This document shows positions 51,401 to 59,992 of a stretch of 64,000 nucleotides of DNA, one piece after another. Source of the stretch: an uncultured Anaeroplasmataceae bacterium (lineage in GTDB: Bacteria > Bacillota_I > Bacilli_A > Acholeplasmatales > Anaeroplasmataceae); the NCBI GenBank assembly GCA_910584005.1, contig CAJTXR010000003.1, positions 222,098 through 286,097 of the forward strand. The letters run 5' to 3'. The position numbers were made by a program, and so were the translations under genes. Under the pieces are notes generated by a model that was not told the DNA's origin, made no database searches, and saw only the letters and a program-made list of their open reading frames with translations. Position 1 is the stretch's first letter, and the number at the start of each line of letters is the position of its first letter.

Positions 51401-54176
51401 TTTAAAAGAAAATGCGATTGTGTTATATGTAACAGATGAAAATAAAAATACAATTGAATTATCTTATAAGGGAACGACTGTTCGAGGAATTGGAAATATT
51501 TTAAATTCTGTTGGTGCTGATGTAGGAACAGGCTCAGCTGCAAATGGCGGTACTGCAAATACAAATCAAGGAATTATTAAAAAACTAGCAGAGGATAATA
51601 TTCCTTTGGTTGTTCGTTTTGTTGGATGTGTAACAGATTCAGGTTTAAAAAAGAAAGATACTTTTGATGCAAGTAGTACACCATTAATTGATGGATTAAC
51701 AATTTATGATTCTACTGGAAACGGTGGTACTGCTGGAGATAATGGTCATATGGCTCGTATGAAATCAGGTAAGGATGTAACACTAGAGGGTCTAGGAGAA
51801 GATGCAGTGATTGATGGATGGGGATTCCATTTTATGGCTGAGAGTTCTAGTCCTACTTTAGGGAAGAGTTTTGAGGTTCGTAATTTGACTTTCATTAATA
51901 CACCTGAAGATGCGATTGGTATGGAAGGTGTTCAGGCTTCTAAGAATGCAACTTCTACTTTAACTGCAAGTGTGGAAAGATGTTGGATTCATAATAATGA
52001 ATTTTATGGTCCAAAAATTACAAGTCCAGCTGAAGGCGATAAGAGTGAGGGAGATGGTTCTTGTGATTTTAAGAGAGGTCAATACTTTACTTGTAGCTAT
52101 AATTATTTTGAGGGATGCCATAAGACAAATTTAGTTGGTTCTGCTGATTACTCTTTACAATTTAATTTAACTTACCATCATAATTATTGGAAGTTATGTA
52201 AGGCAAGAGGTCCTTTAACTCGTAGAGCTAATGTTCATATGTACAATAATGTTTTTGAAGGACAAACCGATTATGCCATGAATACACGTGCAGATGCTTA
52301 TATTTATTCTGAGTATAATTTATTCTATATGTGTAAGAGTCCTCATGGTGTTGAAGGTGGTGCGATAAAGAGTTATCATGATTCTATATCTAGTGCACTT
52401 TATAACAAGGGTTCAGCAGCTACAGCTGTAACAGATAAGACACAAAAGGTGTCTAACAATTGTAAATTTATTGCTGAAAATATCGATTATAGTTCATTTG
52501 ATACGGATTCTAAGTTATCTTATATTCCAGATAATAAATATATGCTTCAAACAAACGTAACAGATGCAAGAAAAGTCATTGCGGCAGTTGGTGGAGTTAG
52601 AAAAGATTCCTCTATATCCGCAAAAGATATTACAATGGCTCAATTATCATATAAACCTAGTTCTGTAACACCAGTTAAAGTTACTACATATCCTACGACA
52701 TTAACTCCTGCAAAATTGAGTAAGACAGTATATGCATTTACAGTAGATAAATCAGCAACTATTACTGTTTCATATCCTAGTGATTCATTTGCTACGACAG
52801 GGGTTTTAGTAAATGAAGCAGGGGAATGCTTATTGACAGCCAGTGGTAGTGTTGTAGTTAAACCTGGTACATATATGATTCAACCAGTGAATTTCCAACC
52901 AGGAGATAGTTTAAATTTAACTTCAGGAACATTTAAAGATTTAAATGTAAATTCCATTCAAATTGAAGAATATAAATCTGATGAATTTGATCAACAATTG
53001 ATTGATGATTATGATACAAAGGCTGCAGCAATTCCAGCAACAATCACTTACTCAAATGAATGCTATAAAGCATTATTAGCAGCAAGACTTGCTTATGAAC
53101 TATTAAGTGCCGACTTGAAAGAAAGAGTAACGATTCCTTATGAGAGAGTTACAACTGCAAGAGAACAATATATTGCTTTAGGAAAAGAACATGTGGAAGG
53201 TTTAATTAATGCAATCGGTACTGTGAATAAAGATAGTGGTGGAAATATTGCTGCTGCTCGAAGTGCTTATGAGAATTTAAAAACGATTGTTCCTGCAATT
53301 GTAATTTCTAACTATGCTGTTTTAACAGCAGCAGAACAAGCATTCAAGAGTTTTGCAGTTGAGTCTTGTATTGAAAAAATTAATGCAATCGGTACAGTAA
53401 CTCTTGCATCAGGAGATGCAATTCAGGCAGCAAGAAATGAATTTAATGGTTTAAATGATGAGCAAATCCCATTAATTACAAACTATCAAGTTCTTGTAAA
53501 TGCAGAACAACAATATGCAAGTTTACTTGCTGTCCAAAATGTTATTGAATTATTAGATGATGTAAATTTAACAGATTTAAATTCTGTAAAAACAACTATG
53601 ACTGCTTATAATGCATTAACCGCAAGTGAAAAGGCACAAATTCCTAATGTAAAGCTATCTGATGTTAAGGTTGCTTATGCAAGTTTATTGATTGATTCTA
53701 TTGGAACAGTATCCACTACTTCAGGTGTAGTGATTAAAGAAGCAGAGGCAGTTTATAATGCATTAGATGCAACTGAAAAAGCAAAAGTAACAAATTATGC
53801 AAAATTAGTTGCTGCTAAAGAAGCATACACAGAGTTATTGAATCGTCAGGTAGAGTGTACCTTTACTGGAGGAGCTCCTTCAAATTCTATTGTTTCCGTG
53901 AGTGGTGGTTCTGCAAAGAATGCAAGTGCAACGATTGCCGGTAAAACTTATCCAAGTGGAGTTAAAGTTAATTCTAAGGTTACAATCTCTTTTACAACTG
54001 AGGTTGCTAGGAAATTAGTATTACATATTGCTTCTGGTGGATCTTTAGGATTAGATGGAAAACAATATACAGATAGTGATAATGATGGAGTGATTGAAAT
54101 AGATCTTCCTGCAGGTTCTCATGAAATTAAGAAAAATGGAACAGAAACTGCATTGTATGCTCTATATCTTCAATAA
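48447..54176 (+). CDS. Giant surface lipoprotein: nine InlB-type repeats plus PL1 pectate lyase domain
   Basis: The 1909-aa protein has lipobox FTAC (Cys23). Six InlB-type repeats (about 40-488) come before a beta module of about 140 residues (FNFAGFNTLASSNL start), then three more repeats (632-844) and an Fn3-like domain (862-968). A right-handed beta-helix of the PL1 type spans about 972-1358. Key segments are CDFKRGQYFTCSYNYFEGC, the substrate/catalytic-type block RGPLTRR at Arg1254-Arg1259 and VHMYNNVF. A beta domain (1405-1510), five helical repeats (1512-1801) and a C-terminal beta domain follow. PL1 enzymes cut homogalacturonan by beta-elimination with calcium. The RxPxxR pattern reads RGPLTR, so activity is plausible. 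AGAGGG precedes the ATG. Confidence 0.85.
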   Translation: MKRKRYFLGILLLVLSFCLFTACSAKDKDKDKDDPDTPVIYEYVVSFDTLGGNTIASKTVKEGNKVEKPTDPVKSGYTFTGWYKNISCTERFEFDTAIRSNTTLYAGWLAASHVVSFESNGGSSVASITIEHGKHCPRPENPTRSGYNFVGWFKDADCTIPCDFINGVIISDLTCYAKWTSKSVDPNHLTVEFNSKGGSLVADITDIVSGSKIQKPEDPVRKGYTFVGWFKNEDGTLADKFDFDNEPIVESMTLMAVWSPVLVTITLKDSLSKATIGTVSTKYEQLLEQPEDPVKSGYKFVGWSKKESEYDPFDFNNDLITDVLTLYAFFTVDSTTPVITYTVEFKNGNTVYDTKTVQAGFRVEQPSTPTNADKKFTGWYTDPDCKASSKFDFNTVVSKNLTLYAGWTDSSVGPVNEFIVKFNTDGGTTVVDQKILANGKVTQPEDPIKYGYDFVGWYETGSSTAYDFDKVVDHSFTLVAKWEKNDQQDDVITTFNFAGFNTLASSNLDSSSGKTNKDLTIDQFKVLMGVKTTATTLNTQGKNVEFPLTGKITNSIKVVGSGGSTNNTTTVTLMKWNGTEYVKFADLGSTGNKVSKVFEIADLEAGLYRLDTDKSLVITVFTLTEINKEAAVNTYTITFNSLKGSTVESQVIAEGKLVQKPIDPVREGYDFKGWYLDPGCNTRYDFSTPVTKDLELYALWEEAAIPDDVTKYVVHFVTGFDATLPDKEVAEGRGFIAPEISRVGYTLEGWYTDTTFTHVYNFSTPVTKDLTLYAHWAVAEYKVTLVGTTDFVMVTHGQKVPTLSAPSKIGYTFGGWYTDNSYREPFDFNTIITGPISIFAKWVKNDSGNDELDTGELEGGEGEIGQVGAVQIVDVVGQVEAAFITFKKVSTASSINDYTITLRNTESASAQVLDEKNLYIREYNGLLRADLMGLPAGTYEAVLTPKDNTTAAPSSCVFKVGAYDRSGYAHFNFTEGVGAYHDDGSLKENAIVLYVTDENKNTIELSYKGTTVRGIGNILNSVGADVGTGSAANGGTANTNQGIIKKLAEDNIPLVVRFVGCVTDSGLKKKDTFDASSTPLIDGLTIYDSTGNGGTAGDNGHMARMKSGKDVTLEGLGEDAVIDGWGFHFMAESSSPTLGKSFEVRNLTFINTPEDAIGMEGVQASKNATSTLTASVERCWIHNNEFYGPKITSPAEGDKSEGDGSCDFKRGQYFTCSYNYFEGCHKTNLVGSADYSLQFNLTYHHNYWKLCKARGPLTRRANVHMYNNVFEGQTDYAMNTRADAYIYSEYNLFYMCKSPHGVEGGAIKSYHDSISSALYNKGSAATAVTDKTQKVSNNCKFIAENIDYSSFDTDSKLSYIPDNKYMLQTNVTDARKVIAAVGGVRKDSSISAKDITMAQLSYKPSSVTPVKVTTYPTTLTPAKLSKTVYAFTVDKSATITVSYPSDSFATTGVLVNEAGECLLTASGSVVVKPGTYMIQPVNFQPGDSLNLTSGTFKDLNVNSIQIEEYKSDEFDQQLIDDYDTKAAAIPATITYSNECYKALLAARLAYELLSADLKERVTIPYERVTTAREQYIALGKEHVEGLINAIGTVNKDSGGNIAAARSAYENLKTIVPAIVISNYAVLTAAEQAFKSFAVESCIEKINAIGTVTLASGDAIQAARNEFNGLNDEQIPLITNYQVLVNAEQQYASLLAVQNVIELLDDVNLTDLNSVKTTMTAYNALTASEKAQIPNVKLSDVKVAYASLLIDSIGTVSTTSGVVIKEAEAVYNALDATEKAKVTNYAKLVAAKEAYTELLNRQVECTFTGGAPSNSIVSVSGGSAKNASATIAGKTYPSGVKVNSKVTISFTTEVARKLVLHIASGGSLGLDGKQYTDSDNDGVIEIDLPAGSHEIKKNGTETALYALYLQ
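48570..49895 (+). repeat. Array of six InlB-type (Flg_new) repeats
   Basis: Each unit is about 65-75 codons ending in a FxGWYxD ... LYAxW pattern. Unit 2 is unusual in having four cysteines (HCPRP, DCT, PCD, TCYAKW). Confidence 0.85.
50340..50975 (+). repeat. Three further InlB-type repeats
   Basis: These units follow the 140-aa beta module and lead to the Fn3-like domain; endings LYALW, LYAHW and IFAKW. Confidence 0.85.
52990..53850 (+). repeat. Five alpha-helical repeats in the second lipoprotein
   Basis: Units of about 50-58 codons share IxxIGTVxxxSGxxIxxARxxY and NYxxLxxAExxY. Similar helical spacers occur in surface enzymes of gut Firmicutes. The first unit is divergent. Confidence 0.75.
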
Positions 54177-54193
54177 GAATGTAGGTAATAAAA

Positions 54194-57100
54194 ATGAAAA
54201 AAAGATATTTAATGATAGCAGGGTTAGCTTTAACTGCCCTGCTCGGCTTTACCGCCTGTAAAGCGGATCCAGAAGATCCAAAAAAAGAACCCTCAATTGT
54301 TGAACCAATTGAAACTTTTGAAGTTGTTTTCGACAGTAATGGGGGAACGAGTGTTTTATCTCAATGGGTTTCTAAGGATAATAAGGTTGCTGAACCTTCA
54401 GAGCCAATGAAAGAAAACTATATTTTTGCTGGTTGGTATAAAGACAAAGAATGTAAAGAACAATTTGACTTTTCAAGCAAGGTTACAAAAAAAATGACCC
54501 TTTATGCAAAATGGGAAGAAATTGGAGAACTTTACTTTTTAAGTTTTAACACAAATGGACATGGGAAACATCCAAATACAGTTGAAGCAAATAAAATTAA
54601 TACTTTACCAGAAATCACCGATGAAGGATACACATTTATTGGATGGTACTATGATAAAGAACTTACAAAGAAAGTAAATATTGGAGATACAGTAACGGAA
54701 AATAAAACTGTATATGCAAAATGGGAAGTGAAAAAATTTACTGTCCACTTTAATTCTAATGGAGGAACAGAAATTGCTTCTCAAACTATAGAATATGGAA
54801 AGCATTGTCCTAGACCTTCTAATCCAACAAAAGAGAATTATATCTTTGCTGGTTGGTATAAGGATCAAAACTTTACGCTTCCATGTGATTTTATCAATGG
54901 AATTATTATTTCTGAGGTAACCTGCTATGCGAAATGGATTCCACAGGCATCTGAGGGAGATACATTGACAGTTGAATTTAATTCTAAGCTAGGGTCTAAG
55001 GTTGAGGCAATTACAGGAATAGTTCCTGGTTCTACAATTAAAGAGCCAACTGCTCCAACAAGAAAAGGATATACTTTTGCTGGTTGGTACAAAAATATAG
55101 ATGGAACTTTAACAATTCCATTTGATTTTGAACATGATGTTGTAACAGAGAATATGATTCTTTTAGCAAAATGGACTCCAAATGTGATTACAGTAACTTT
55201 AAGAGATTCGGTAACTGATGAAATTATCGATCGTATTGATGGAAGTTATGAACAATTCTTATCCATACCATCAACTCCAACAGAAAAAGAGAACTATCGT
55301 TTTGTAGGCTGGTCTATTCAAAAGACAAGTTTTGTTGAATTTAACTTTGCTTCTTTATTAACGACAGATATGACATTATATGCATATTATGAAGCAGTTT
55401 CCCCAAATCAAACTTTTGAAGTTCAGTTTATATCAGTAGGAACTACAGTTTATTTGGCAGTCAATGTAAAATTGAATGAAAAAGTCAATGCTCCTACGAC
55501 AAATCCAACTCGTAGTGGCTATACATTTGGAGGTTGGTCAACAAGTGCTACAAGTTATACTCCATTTGATTTTGCAAATAAAAAGATAACTTCAGATACT
55601 ACAATTTATGCTTATTGGATCAAGAATGATGAACCTATAGAAGAAAAATATACAATTACTTTTTATAGTAGTAATGGGGTAGTTTTTAAAACGGAAACGG
55701 TATTAAAAAATGAGCAGACAATGGAACCTACCCCTGCTCCTAAAAAGGATGGGTATACGTTTGAGGGGTGGTATACAGATTTAGACTATAGTACGAAATA
55801 TAATTTCTCTTCCCCTGTAACTAAGGATTTGAAATTATATGCAAAATGGGAAGAAGCAGCCACTCAAGAAGATGTAGTAACTCCATTTGATTTTGCTAAG
55901 TTTAATACGGAGGCAAGCTCTCATTTGACTTCTGGAAAAACAAATATAGATATAACAATAGATAAATTTACTGTTGGAAAAGGAGTTAAAAGTGAAGCTA
56001 CCCTCTTAAATACACAAGGAAAAGCAATTTCATTTACATTGAATGGTACAATTACAAATTCGATTAAGTTGGTGGGTACAGGTGCTTCCACTTCAAGTGA
56101 TACCATTGTTAAATTATTAAAGAAAAATGGTTCTTCTTACGTGGAAGTAAAAACCTTAGGTACAGTGGCAAATGGAGTTGCATTGAATGCTATAGAAACG
56201 AATTTAGAGGCTGGGGCTTATCAAATTACAACCAGTGTTTCCTTTAAAATTACAGAATTTGTTTTAACAGAAAGCAGTAAACCTGTAGCTCCTACATCAT
56301 TTACTGTATCCTTTGATACTTTAGGTGGTTCGGTAGTAGCTGCTAAGGAAGTAGAAAGTGGTTCAGTATTACAGGAACCAACTGCTCCAACAAAGGATGG
56401 ATATGAATTTAAAGGTTGGTTTACAGATCAAGCATATACTACGGCGTTTAATTTTACAACACCAATAAAAGCAGATATGACTCTTTATGCAAAATGGGAG
56501 GAAGAAGTTATTCCACCAGATGCAACAACATATACTGTATCCTTTGTGACAAATTGTTTGACAACTTTGGAAGACAAAATTGTTCGAGAAGGAAGAGCCA
56601 TTTCTGAACCAGCATCCCTTACAAAAGAAGATCATAAATTTGGGGGTTGGTTTACAGATGCAGAATGTAAGAATGCTTATAATTTTGCCAGCCCAGTTAC
56701 TTCTAATTTAACTTTATATGCAAAGTGGATTGAAGTTGTAACTTATACAGTAACATTTAATATAAATGGTTATGGAGATCAGCCAGCAGCGTTAACAAAA
56801 GTTACTGAATTACCTGAATTACCAAAATTAATCTCTTCTGAACGTAGTTTTGGAGGTTGGTATTATGATTCTTCTTGTACAGATAAGGCTTTTGCTGGAG
56901 ATGTACTAGAATCTAATGTAACATTATACGCAAAATGGAATGATAAATCTATTGTAGAAGTTATTACAGCAGAAGGCCATTTAGAAACTGCATACCTTGA
57001 GTGGAAGGAACTAGATGGATCAAAAGATTATAATGTTTATTATAAAAAATCAACTGAAACTGATGGCAAATATGTAGCCTTAGATAAAATGTTAATTCGT

Positions 57101-58507
57101 GAATATCCAAATAAATATCGAGCAGATGTTTTAGGTTTAGCAGCAGGAAAATATACTTTAAAGGTAGTTCCAGTTGTCGGAAGTGATGAAGATGGAACCG
57201 CGGCTGCAATCGAAGATGTTATTGTTTTAGCTCAAGATAGAAGTGGATTTGCCTTCTCCAAAAGTTCACCTTTAAAAACGGGATCTGGTGCATATAATGA
57301 AGATGGAACATTACGTGCTGGAGCACAAGTGATTTATGTAACTGCAAAGAATGCAAAAACGGTTACTGCTCAAATTACAAATGGTGGTACTACAACAACA
57401 ATATCAGGGTTCCAATCAATCTTAGATGCAAAACAAAAGAAAGGAAATACCGATATTTTAGATTTCCGAATCATTGGCGAAATCAAAAAATCTGATTTAG
57501 ATCATATAACGAGTAGTTCAGAGGGAATTCAAATCAAAGGTGCAGCCAATTATCAAGATATGAGTATTACAATTGAGGGTGTTGGAGAGGATGCAACATT
57601 TAATGGCTTTGGGTTCTTAATTCGTAATTGTGGAAATGTGGAAATGAAGAATTTTGGTATTGTCAACTTTATGGATGATGGTATTTCTGTAGATACAAAC
57701 AATTGTAATTTATGGATTCACAATGTTGATTTCTTTTATGGATCTGTTGGGGGAGATGCCGATCAAGCAAAAGGAGATGGATCTTTAGATATTAAAGGTC
57801 ATTCTAGATATATTACAGCATCTTATAATCATTTCTGGGATTCAGGGAAATGTAATTTAATGGGTATGAAGAGTGAATCTACAGAGGACTATATTACATA
57901 TCATCACAATTGGTATGATCACTCAGATTCTCGTCATCCAAGAATCCGTACATGCAGTGTCCATGTATACAATAATTATTTTGATGGAAATTCAAAATAT
58001 GGAGTTGGTGTCACTATGGGAGCATCTGCATTTGTTGAAAACAATTATTTTAGAAATTGTCATAATCCAATGCTAAGTTCTAAACAAGGAACAGATGCGT
58101 TAGGGGATGGAACTTTCTCTGGAGAAAATGGTGGTATAATTAAAGCATATGGGAATTATATTGAAGGTGGAAATCCAACAATATACTATAGTCAAAATAA
58201 TACTAGTTTTGATGCTTATCTTGCTTCATCTAGAGATGAGATAGTTCCAAATACAGTACAAACATTATCTGGCGGTACAACTTATAATAATTTTGATACA
58301 GCATCAGATTTCTATACGTATACTGTGGATACTGCAGAAACAGCAAAAACAAATGTTATGAAATATGCTGGTAGAATTAACAATGGAGATTTACAATTTG
58401 TCTTTGATAATGCAAAAGAAGATACAAACTATGCAGTAATTCCTGAATTAAAACAAATGGTGGTTTCATACCATACAACACTTGTTCGAGTTCTAGGAGA
58501 AAAATAA
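54194..58507 (+). CDS. Giant surface lipoprotein: ten InlB-type repeats plus PL1 pectate lyase domain
   Basis: The 1437-aa protein has lipobox FTAC (Cys22). Seven InlB-type repeats (about 40-555) precede the same beta module as in the upstream gene (FDFAKFNTEASSHL, about 560-696), then three repeats (703-917) and an Fn3-like domain (919-1016). A PL1-type beta-helix runs about 1017-1350, with LDIKGHSRYITASYNHFWDS, NLMGMKS, the RHPRIR block at Arg1247-Arg1252 (classic RxPxxR) and VHVYNNYFDG. Unlike its neighbour it stops soon after the lyase. It is 17 nt downstream, with TAGGTAA as a weak site. The two lyases are clear paralogues. Predicted action is pectate cleavage at the cell surface. Confidence 0.87.
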   Translation: MKKRYLMIAGLALTALLGFTACKADPEDPKKEPSIVEPIETFEVVFDSNGGTSVLSQWVSKDNKVAEPSEPMKENYIFAGWYKDKECKEQFDFSSKVTKKMTLYAKWEEIGELYFLSFNTNGHGKHPNTVEANKINTLPEITDEGYTFIGWYYDKELTKKVNIGDTVTENKTVYAKWEVKKFTVHFNSNGGTEIASQTIEYGKHCPRPSNPTKENYIFAGWYKDQNFTLPCDFINGIIISEVTCYAKWIPQASEGDTLTVEFNSKLGSKVEAITGIVPGSTIKEPTAPTRKGYTFAGWYKNIDGTLTIPFDFEHDVVTENMILLAKWTPNVITVTLRDSVTDEIIDRIDGSYEQFLSIPSTPTEKENYRFVGWSIQKTSFVEFNFASLLTTDMTLYAYYEAVSPNQTFEVQFISVGTTVYLAVNVKLNEKVNAPTTNPTRSGYTFGGWSTSATSYTPFDFANKKITSDTTIYAYWIKNDEPIEEKYTITFYSSNGVVFKTETVLKNEQTMEPTPAPKKDGYTFEGWYTDLDYSTKYNFSSPVTKDLKLYAKWEEAATQEDVVTPFDFAKFNTEASSHLTSGKTNIDITIDKFTVGKGVKSEATLLNTQGKAISFTLNGTITNSIKLVGTGASTSSDTIVKLLKKNGSSYVEVKTLGTVANGVALNAIETNLEAGAYQITTSVSFKITEFVLTESSKPVAPTSFTVSFDTLGGSVVAAKEVESGSVLQEPTAPTKDGYEFKGWFTDQAYTTAFNFTTPIKADMTLYAKWEEEVIPPDATTYTVSFVTNCLTTLEDKIVREGRAISEPASLTKEDHKFGGWFTDAECKNAYNFASPVTSNLTLYAKWIEVVTYTVTFNINGYGDQPAALTKVTELPELPKLISSERSFGGWYYDSSCTDKAFAGDVLESNVTLYAKWNDKSIVEVITAEGHLETAYLEWKELDGSKDYNVYYKKSTETDGKYVALDKMLIREYPNKYRADVLGLAAGKYTLKVVPVVGSDEDGTAAAIEDVIVLAQDRSGFAFSKSSPLKTGSGAYNEDGTLRAGAQVIYVTAKNAKTVTAQITNGGTTTTISGFQSILDAKQKKGNTDILDFRIIGEIKKSDLDHITSSSEGIQIKGAANYQDMSITIEGVGEDATFNGFGFLIRNCGNVEMKNFGIVNFMDDGISVDTNNCNLWIHNVDFFYGSVGGDADQAKGDGSLDIKGHSRYITASYNHFWDSGKCNLMGMKSESTEDYITYHHNWYDHSDSRHPRIRTCSVHVYNNYFDGNSKYGVGVTMGASAFVENNYFRNCHNPMLSSKQGTDALGDGTFSGENGGIIKAYGNYIEGGNPTIYYSQNNTSFDAYLASSRDEIVPNTVQTLSGGTTYNNFDTASDFYTYTVDTAETAKTNVMKYAGRINNGDLQFVFDNAKEDTNYAVIPELKQMVVSYHTTLVRVLGEK
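54314..55852 (+). repeat. Array of seven InlB-type repeats
   Basis: Units end in FxGWYxD...YAKW. Unit 3 is the counterpart of the cysteine-rich unit 2 of the upstream gene; the two share long stretches of DNA (for example AAGCATTGTCCTAGACC). Confidence 0.85.
56296..56942 (+). repeat. Three further InlB-type repeats
   Basis: Located between the beta module and the Fn3-like domain. The last unit is of the shorter PAALxxVxxLP subtype also seen in the first lipoprotein. Confidence 0.85.
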
Positions 58508-58512
58508 TAAAG

Positions 58513-58544
58513 AATAGCGTGCCTTTTCGCACGCTATTTTTTTT
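58513..58544 (+). terminator. Terminator of the lipoprotein/pectate lyase operon
   Basis: AATAGCGTGC pairs with GCACGCTATT around CTTTTC, then a T-run. Confidence 0.95.
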
Positions 58545-58653
58545 AGCAGAAGAAATTTTTCAAATTTATAATAAAAATCAAATATAAGCAAATCTATATT
58601 TTGAAAATGTTTTTGACAAATTGTTTAAAAAGTAGTGTGCGAATTTAAAATTG

Positions 58654-58662
58654 TGATATAAT
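58654..58662 (+). promoter_or_regulatory. Extended -10 promoter of the NUDIX-prmC-sua5 operon
   Basis: TGATATAAT lies 28 nt before the ATG. No good -35 at 17 nt. A TTGACA at 58613 is too far upstream to pair with it. Confidence 0.6.
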
Positions 58663-58689
58663 TCTACTGTAAGATTGGCAGGTGTAAAA

Positions 58690-59169
58690 ATGGAAAAAAC
58701 AACATTATGCTATATATGTAAGGATGGAAAAGTTTTATTGCTATATCGAAATAAGAAGCAGCAGGATTTGAATCAAGGAAAGTGGATTGGAATCGGTGGA
58801 CATTTCTTGGAAGGAGAATCTGAAGAAGAATGTTTGCTTAGAGAGGTATATGAGGAAACTGGATTGATATTAACTAGTTATAAACTTATGGGCAAATTAA
58901 ATTTTTATATTGATGAGATAGAGGAAATATGCTTTCTTTACAAAGCATACGATTTTAAAGGAAAAGAAAAAGAATGCAATGAAGGAACACTTGTGTGGAT
59001 GGAGGAACAGAAAATTTTTAATTTACCCTTATGGGAAGGAGATCCTCTTTTTTTGAAAAAACTTTTAAATGAAGAGGACTATTTTGAAATGTCACTCGTA
59101 TATAAACAAGATAGATTAATGGAATGGAGAATAGAAGATGACCTATCACAACCTAATTCAAATTGCTGA
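58690..59169 (+). CDS. NUDIX hydrolase, MutT/8-oxo-dGTPase-like
   Basis: The ATG at 58690 follows CAGGTG (159 aa). The Nudix box GGHFLEGESEEECLLREVYEETGL (given here as residues about 37-60: GX5EX7REVYEETGL) is complete. The size and the C-terminal WMEEQKIFNLPLWEGD resemble 8-oxo-dGTP diphosphatases of Firmicutes, which clean oxidised nucleotides. The exact substrate is not certain. It overlaps prmC by 32 nt. Confidence 0.85.
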   Translation: MEKTTLCYICKDGKVLLLYRNKKQQDLNQGKWIGIGGHFLEGESEEECLLREVYEETGLILTSYKLMGKLNFYIDEIEEICFLYKAYDFKGKEKECNEGTLVWMEEQKIFNLPLWEGDPLFLKKLLNEEDYFEMSLVYKQDRLMEWRIEDDLSQPNSNC

Positions 59170-59992
59170 ACAAATGGCGATCGAAAAAGATAAAGAAGAA
59201 AGTGCAGCAGTATTATTGTTAGAGCATGTTACTCAGTTGGAATCCAACGCTTTATATCTTAAGATGCATGAGGAGGTAGAAGCAGATATCTATAATACTT
59301 TTATGGCAATTTTTCAAAAATACTTAAATGAAAATAAACCAATTCAATATTTAATTGGTTATTGTTGTTTTTATGGATATGATTTCATAGTTAATGAGCA
59401 TGTGTTAATCCCTCGATTTGAAACTGAAGAACTTGTAGAAAATATATTATATCGCTATGATCAATATTTTAAAAATCAACAGGTCGATGTATGTGATCTT
59501 GCTACAGGGTCTGGATGTATCGCTATATCATTAGCATTAGAAGAGCCGAATATGCATGTTGTTGCTACAGACATTTCTAAGGAGGCTTTGGAAGTTGCCG
59601 AAGAAAACAATAAAGCTTTAGGTGCTTCAGTCCAATTTTTAGAAGGAGATATGCTTGAACCACTTCAAAATAAAACTTTTGATATCTTTGTTTCAAATCC
59701 ACCCTATATTCCTGAGGATGAGGAAGTGATGGCTTTGGTTAAAGATAACGAACCAGATATTGCTTTATTTGGTGGTAAGGATGGAATGAAATTCTATCGA
59801 ATTATTTTAAGTGGTTTACGTCCTTTATTAAAAGAAAAGGCTTTAATTTGCTTTGAACATGGATATGATAAAAAAGAAGAAATGATTGCCTTAGCAAAAC
59901 ATTATTTTCCTCAATCTAAAATAGAAGTATTGAAGGATTTAGAGGGGAAAGATCGAATGACATTTATTTATGTAGGTGATTTTAATGAGTAA
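59138..59992 (+). CDS. prmC: Release factor glutamine methyltransferase
   Basis: The 284-aa protein has a helical N-terminal domain with IQYLIGYCCFYGYDFIVNEH, LIPRFETEELVE, the SAM-binding motif VCDLATGSGCIAISLA near residue 118 and the catalytic NPPY in FVSNPPYIPEDE near residue 187. It methylates the Gln of the GGQ loop in release factors RF1 and RF2. GGAGAATAGAAG precedes the ATG. Here it is separated from prfA but keeps the neighbours sua5 and spoIIR, as in B. subtilis. Confidence 0.95.
   Translation: MTYHNLIQIAEQMAIEKDKEESAAVLLLEHVTQLESNALYLKMHEEVEADIYNTFMAIFQKYLNENKPIQYLIGYCCFYGYDFIVNEHVLIPRFETEELVENILYRYDQYFKNQQVDVCDLATGSGCIAISLALEEPNMHVVATDISKEALEVAEENNKALGASVQFLEGDMLEPLQNKTFDIFVSNPPYIPEDEEVMALVKDNEPDIALFGGKDGMKFYRIILSGLRPLLKEKALICFEHGYDKKEEMIALAKHYFPQSKIEVLKDLEGKDRMTFIYVGDFNE

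Noticed and set aside
58613..58618. TTGACA as the -35 of the NUDIX operon
   Set aside because: No -10 lies 16-18 nt downstream; the TATAAT at 58657 is too far.
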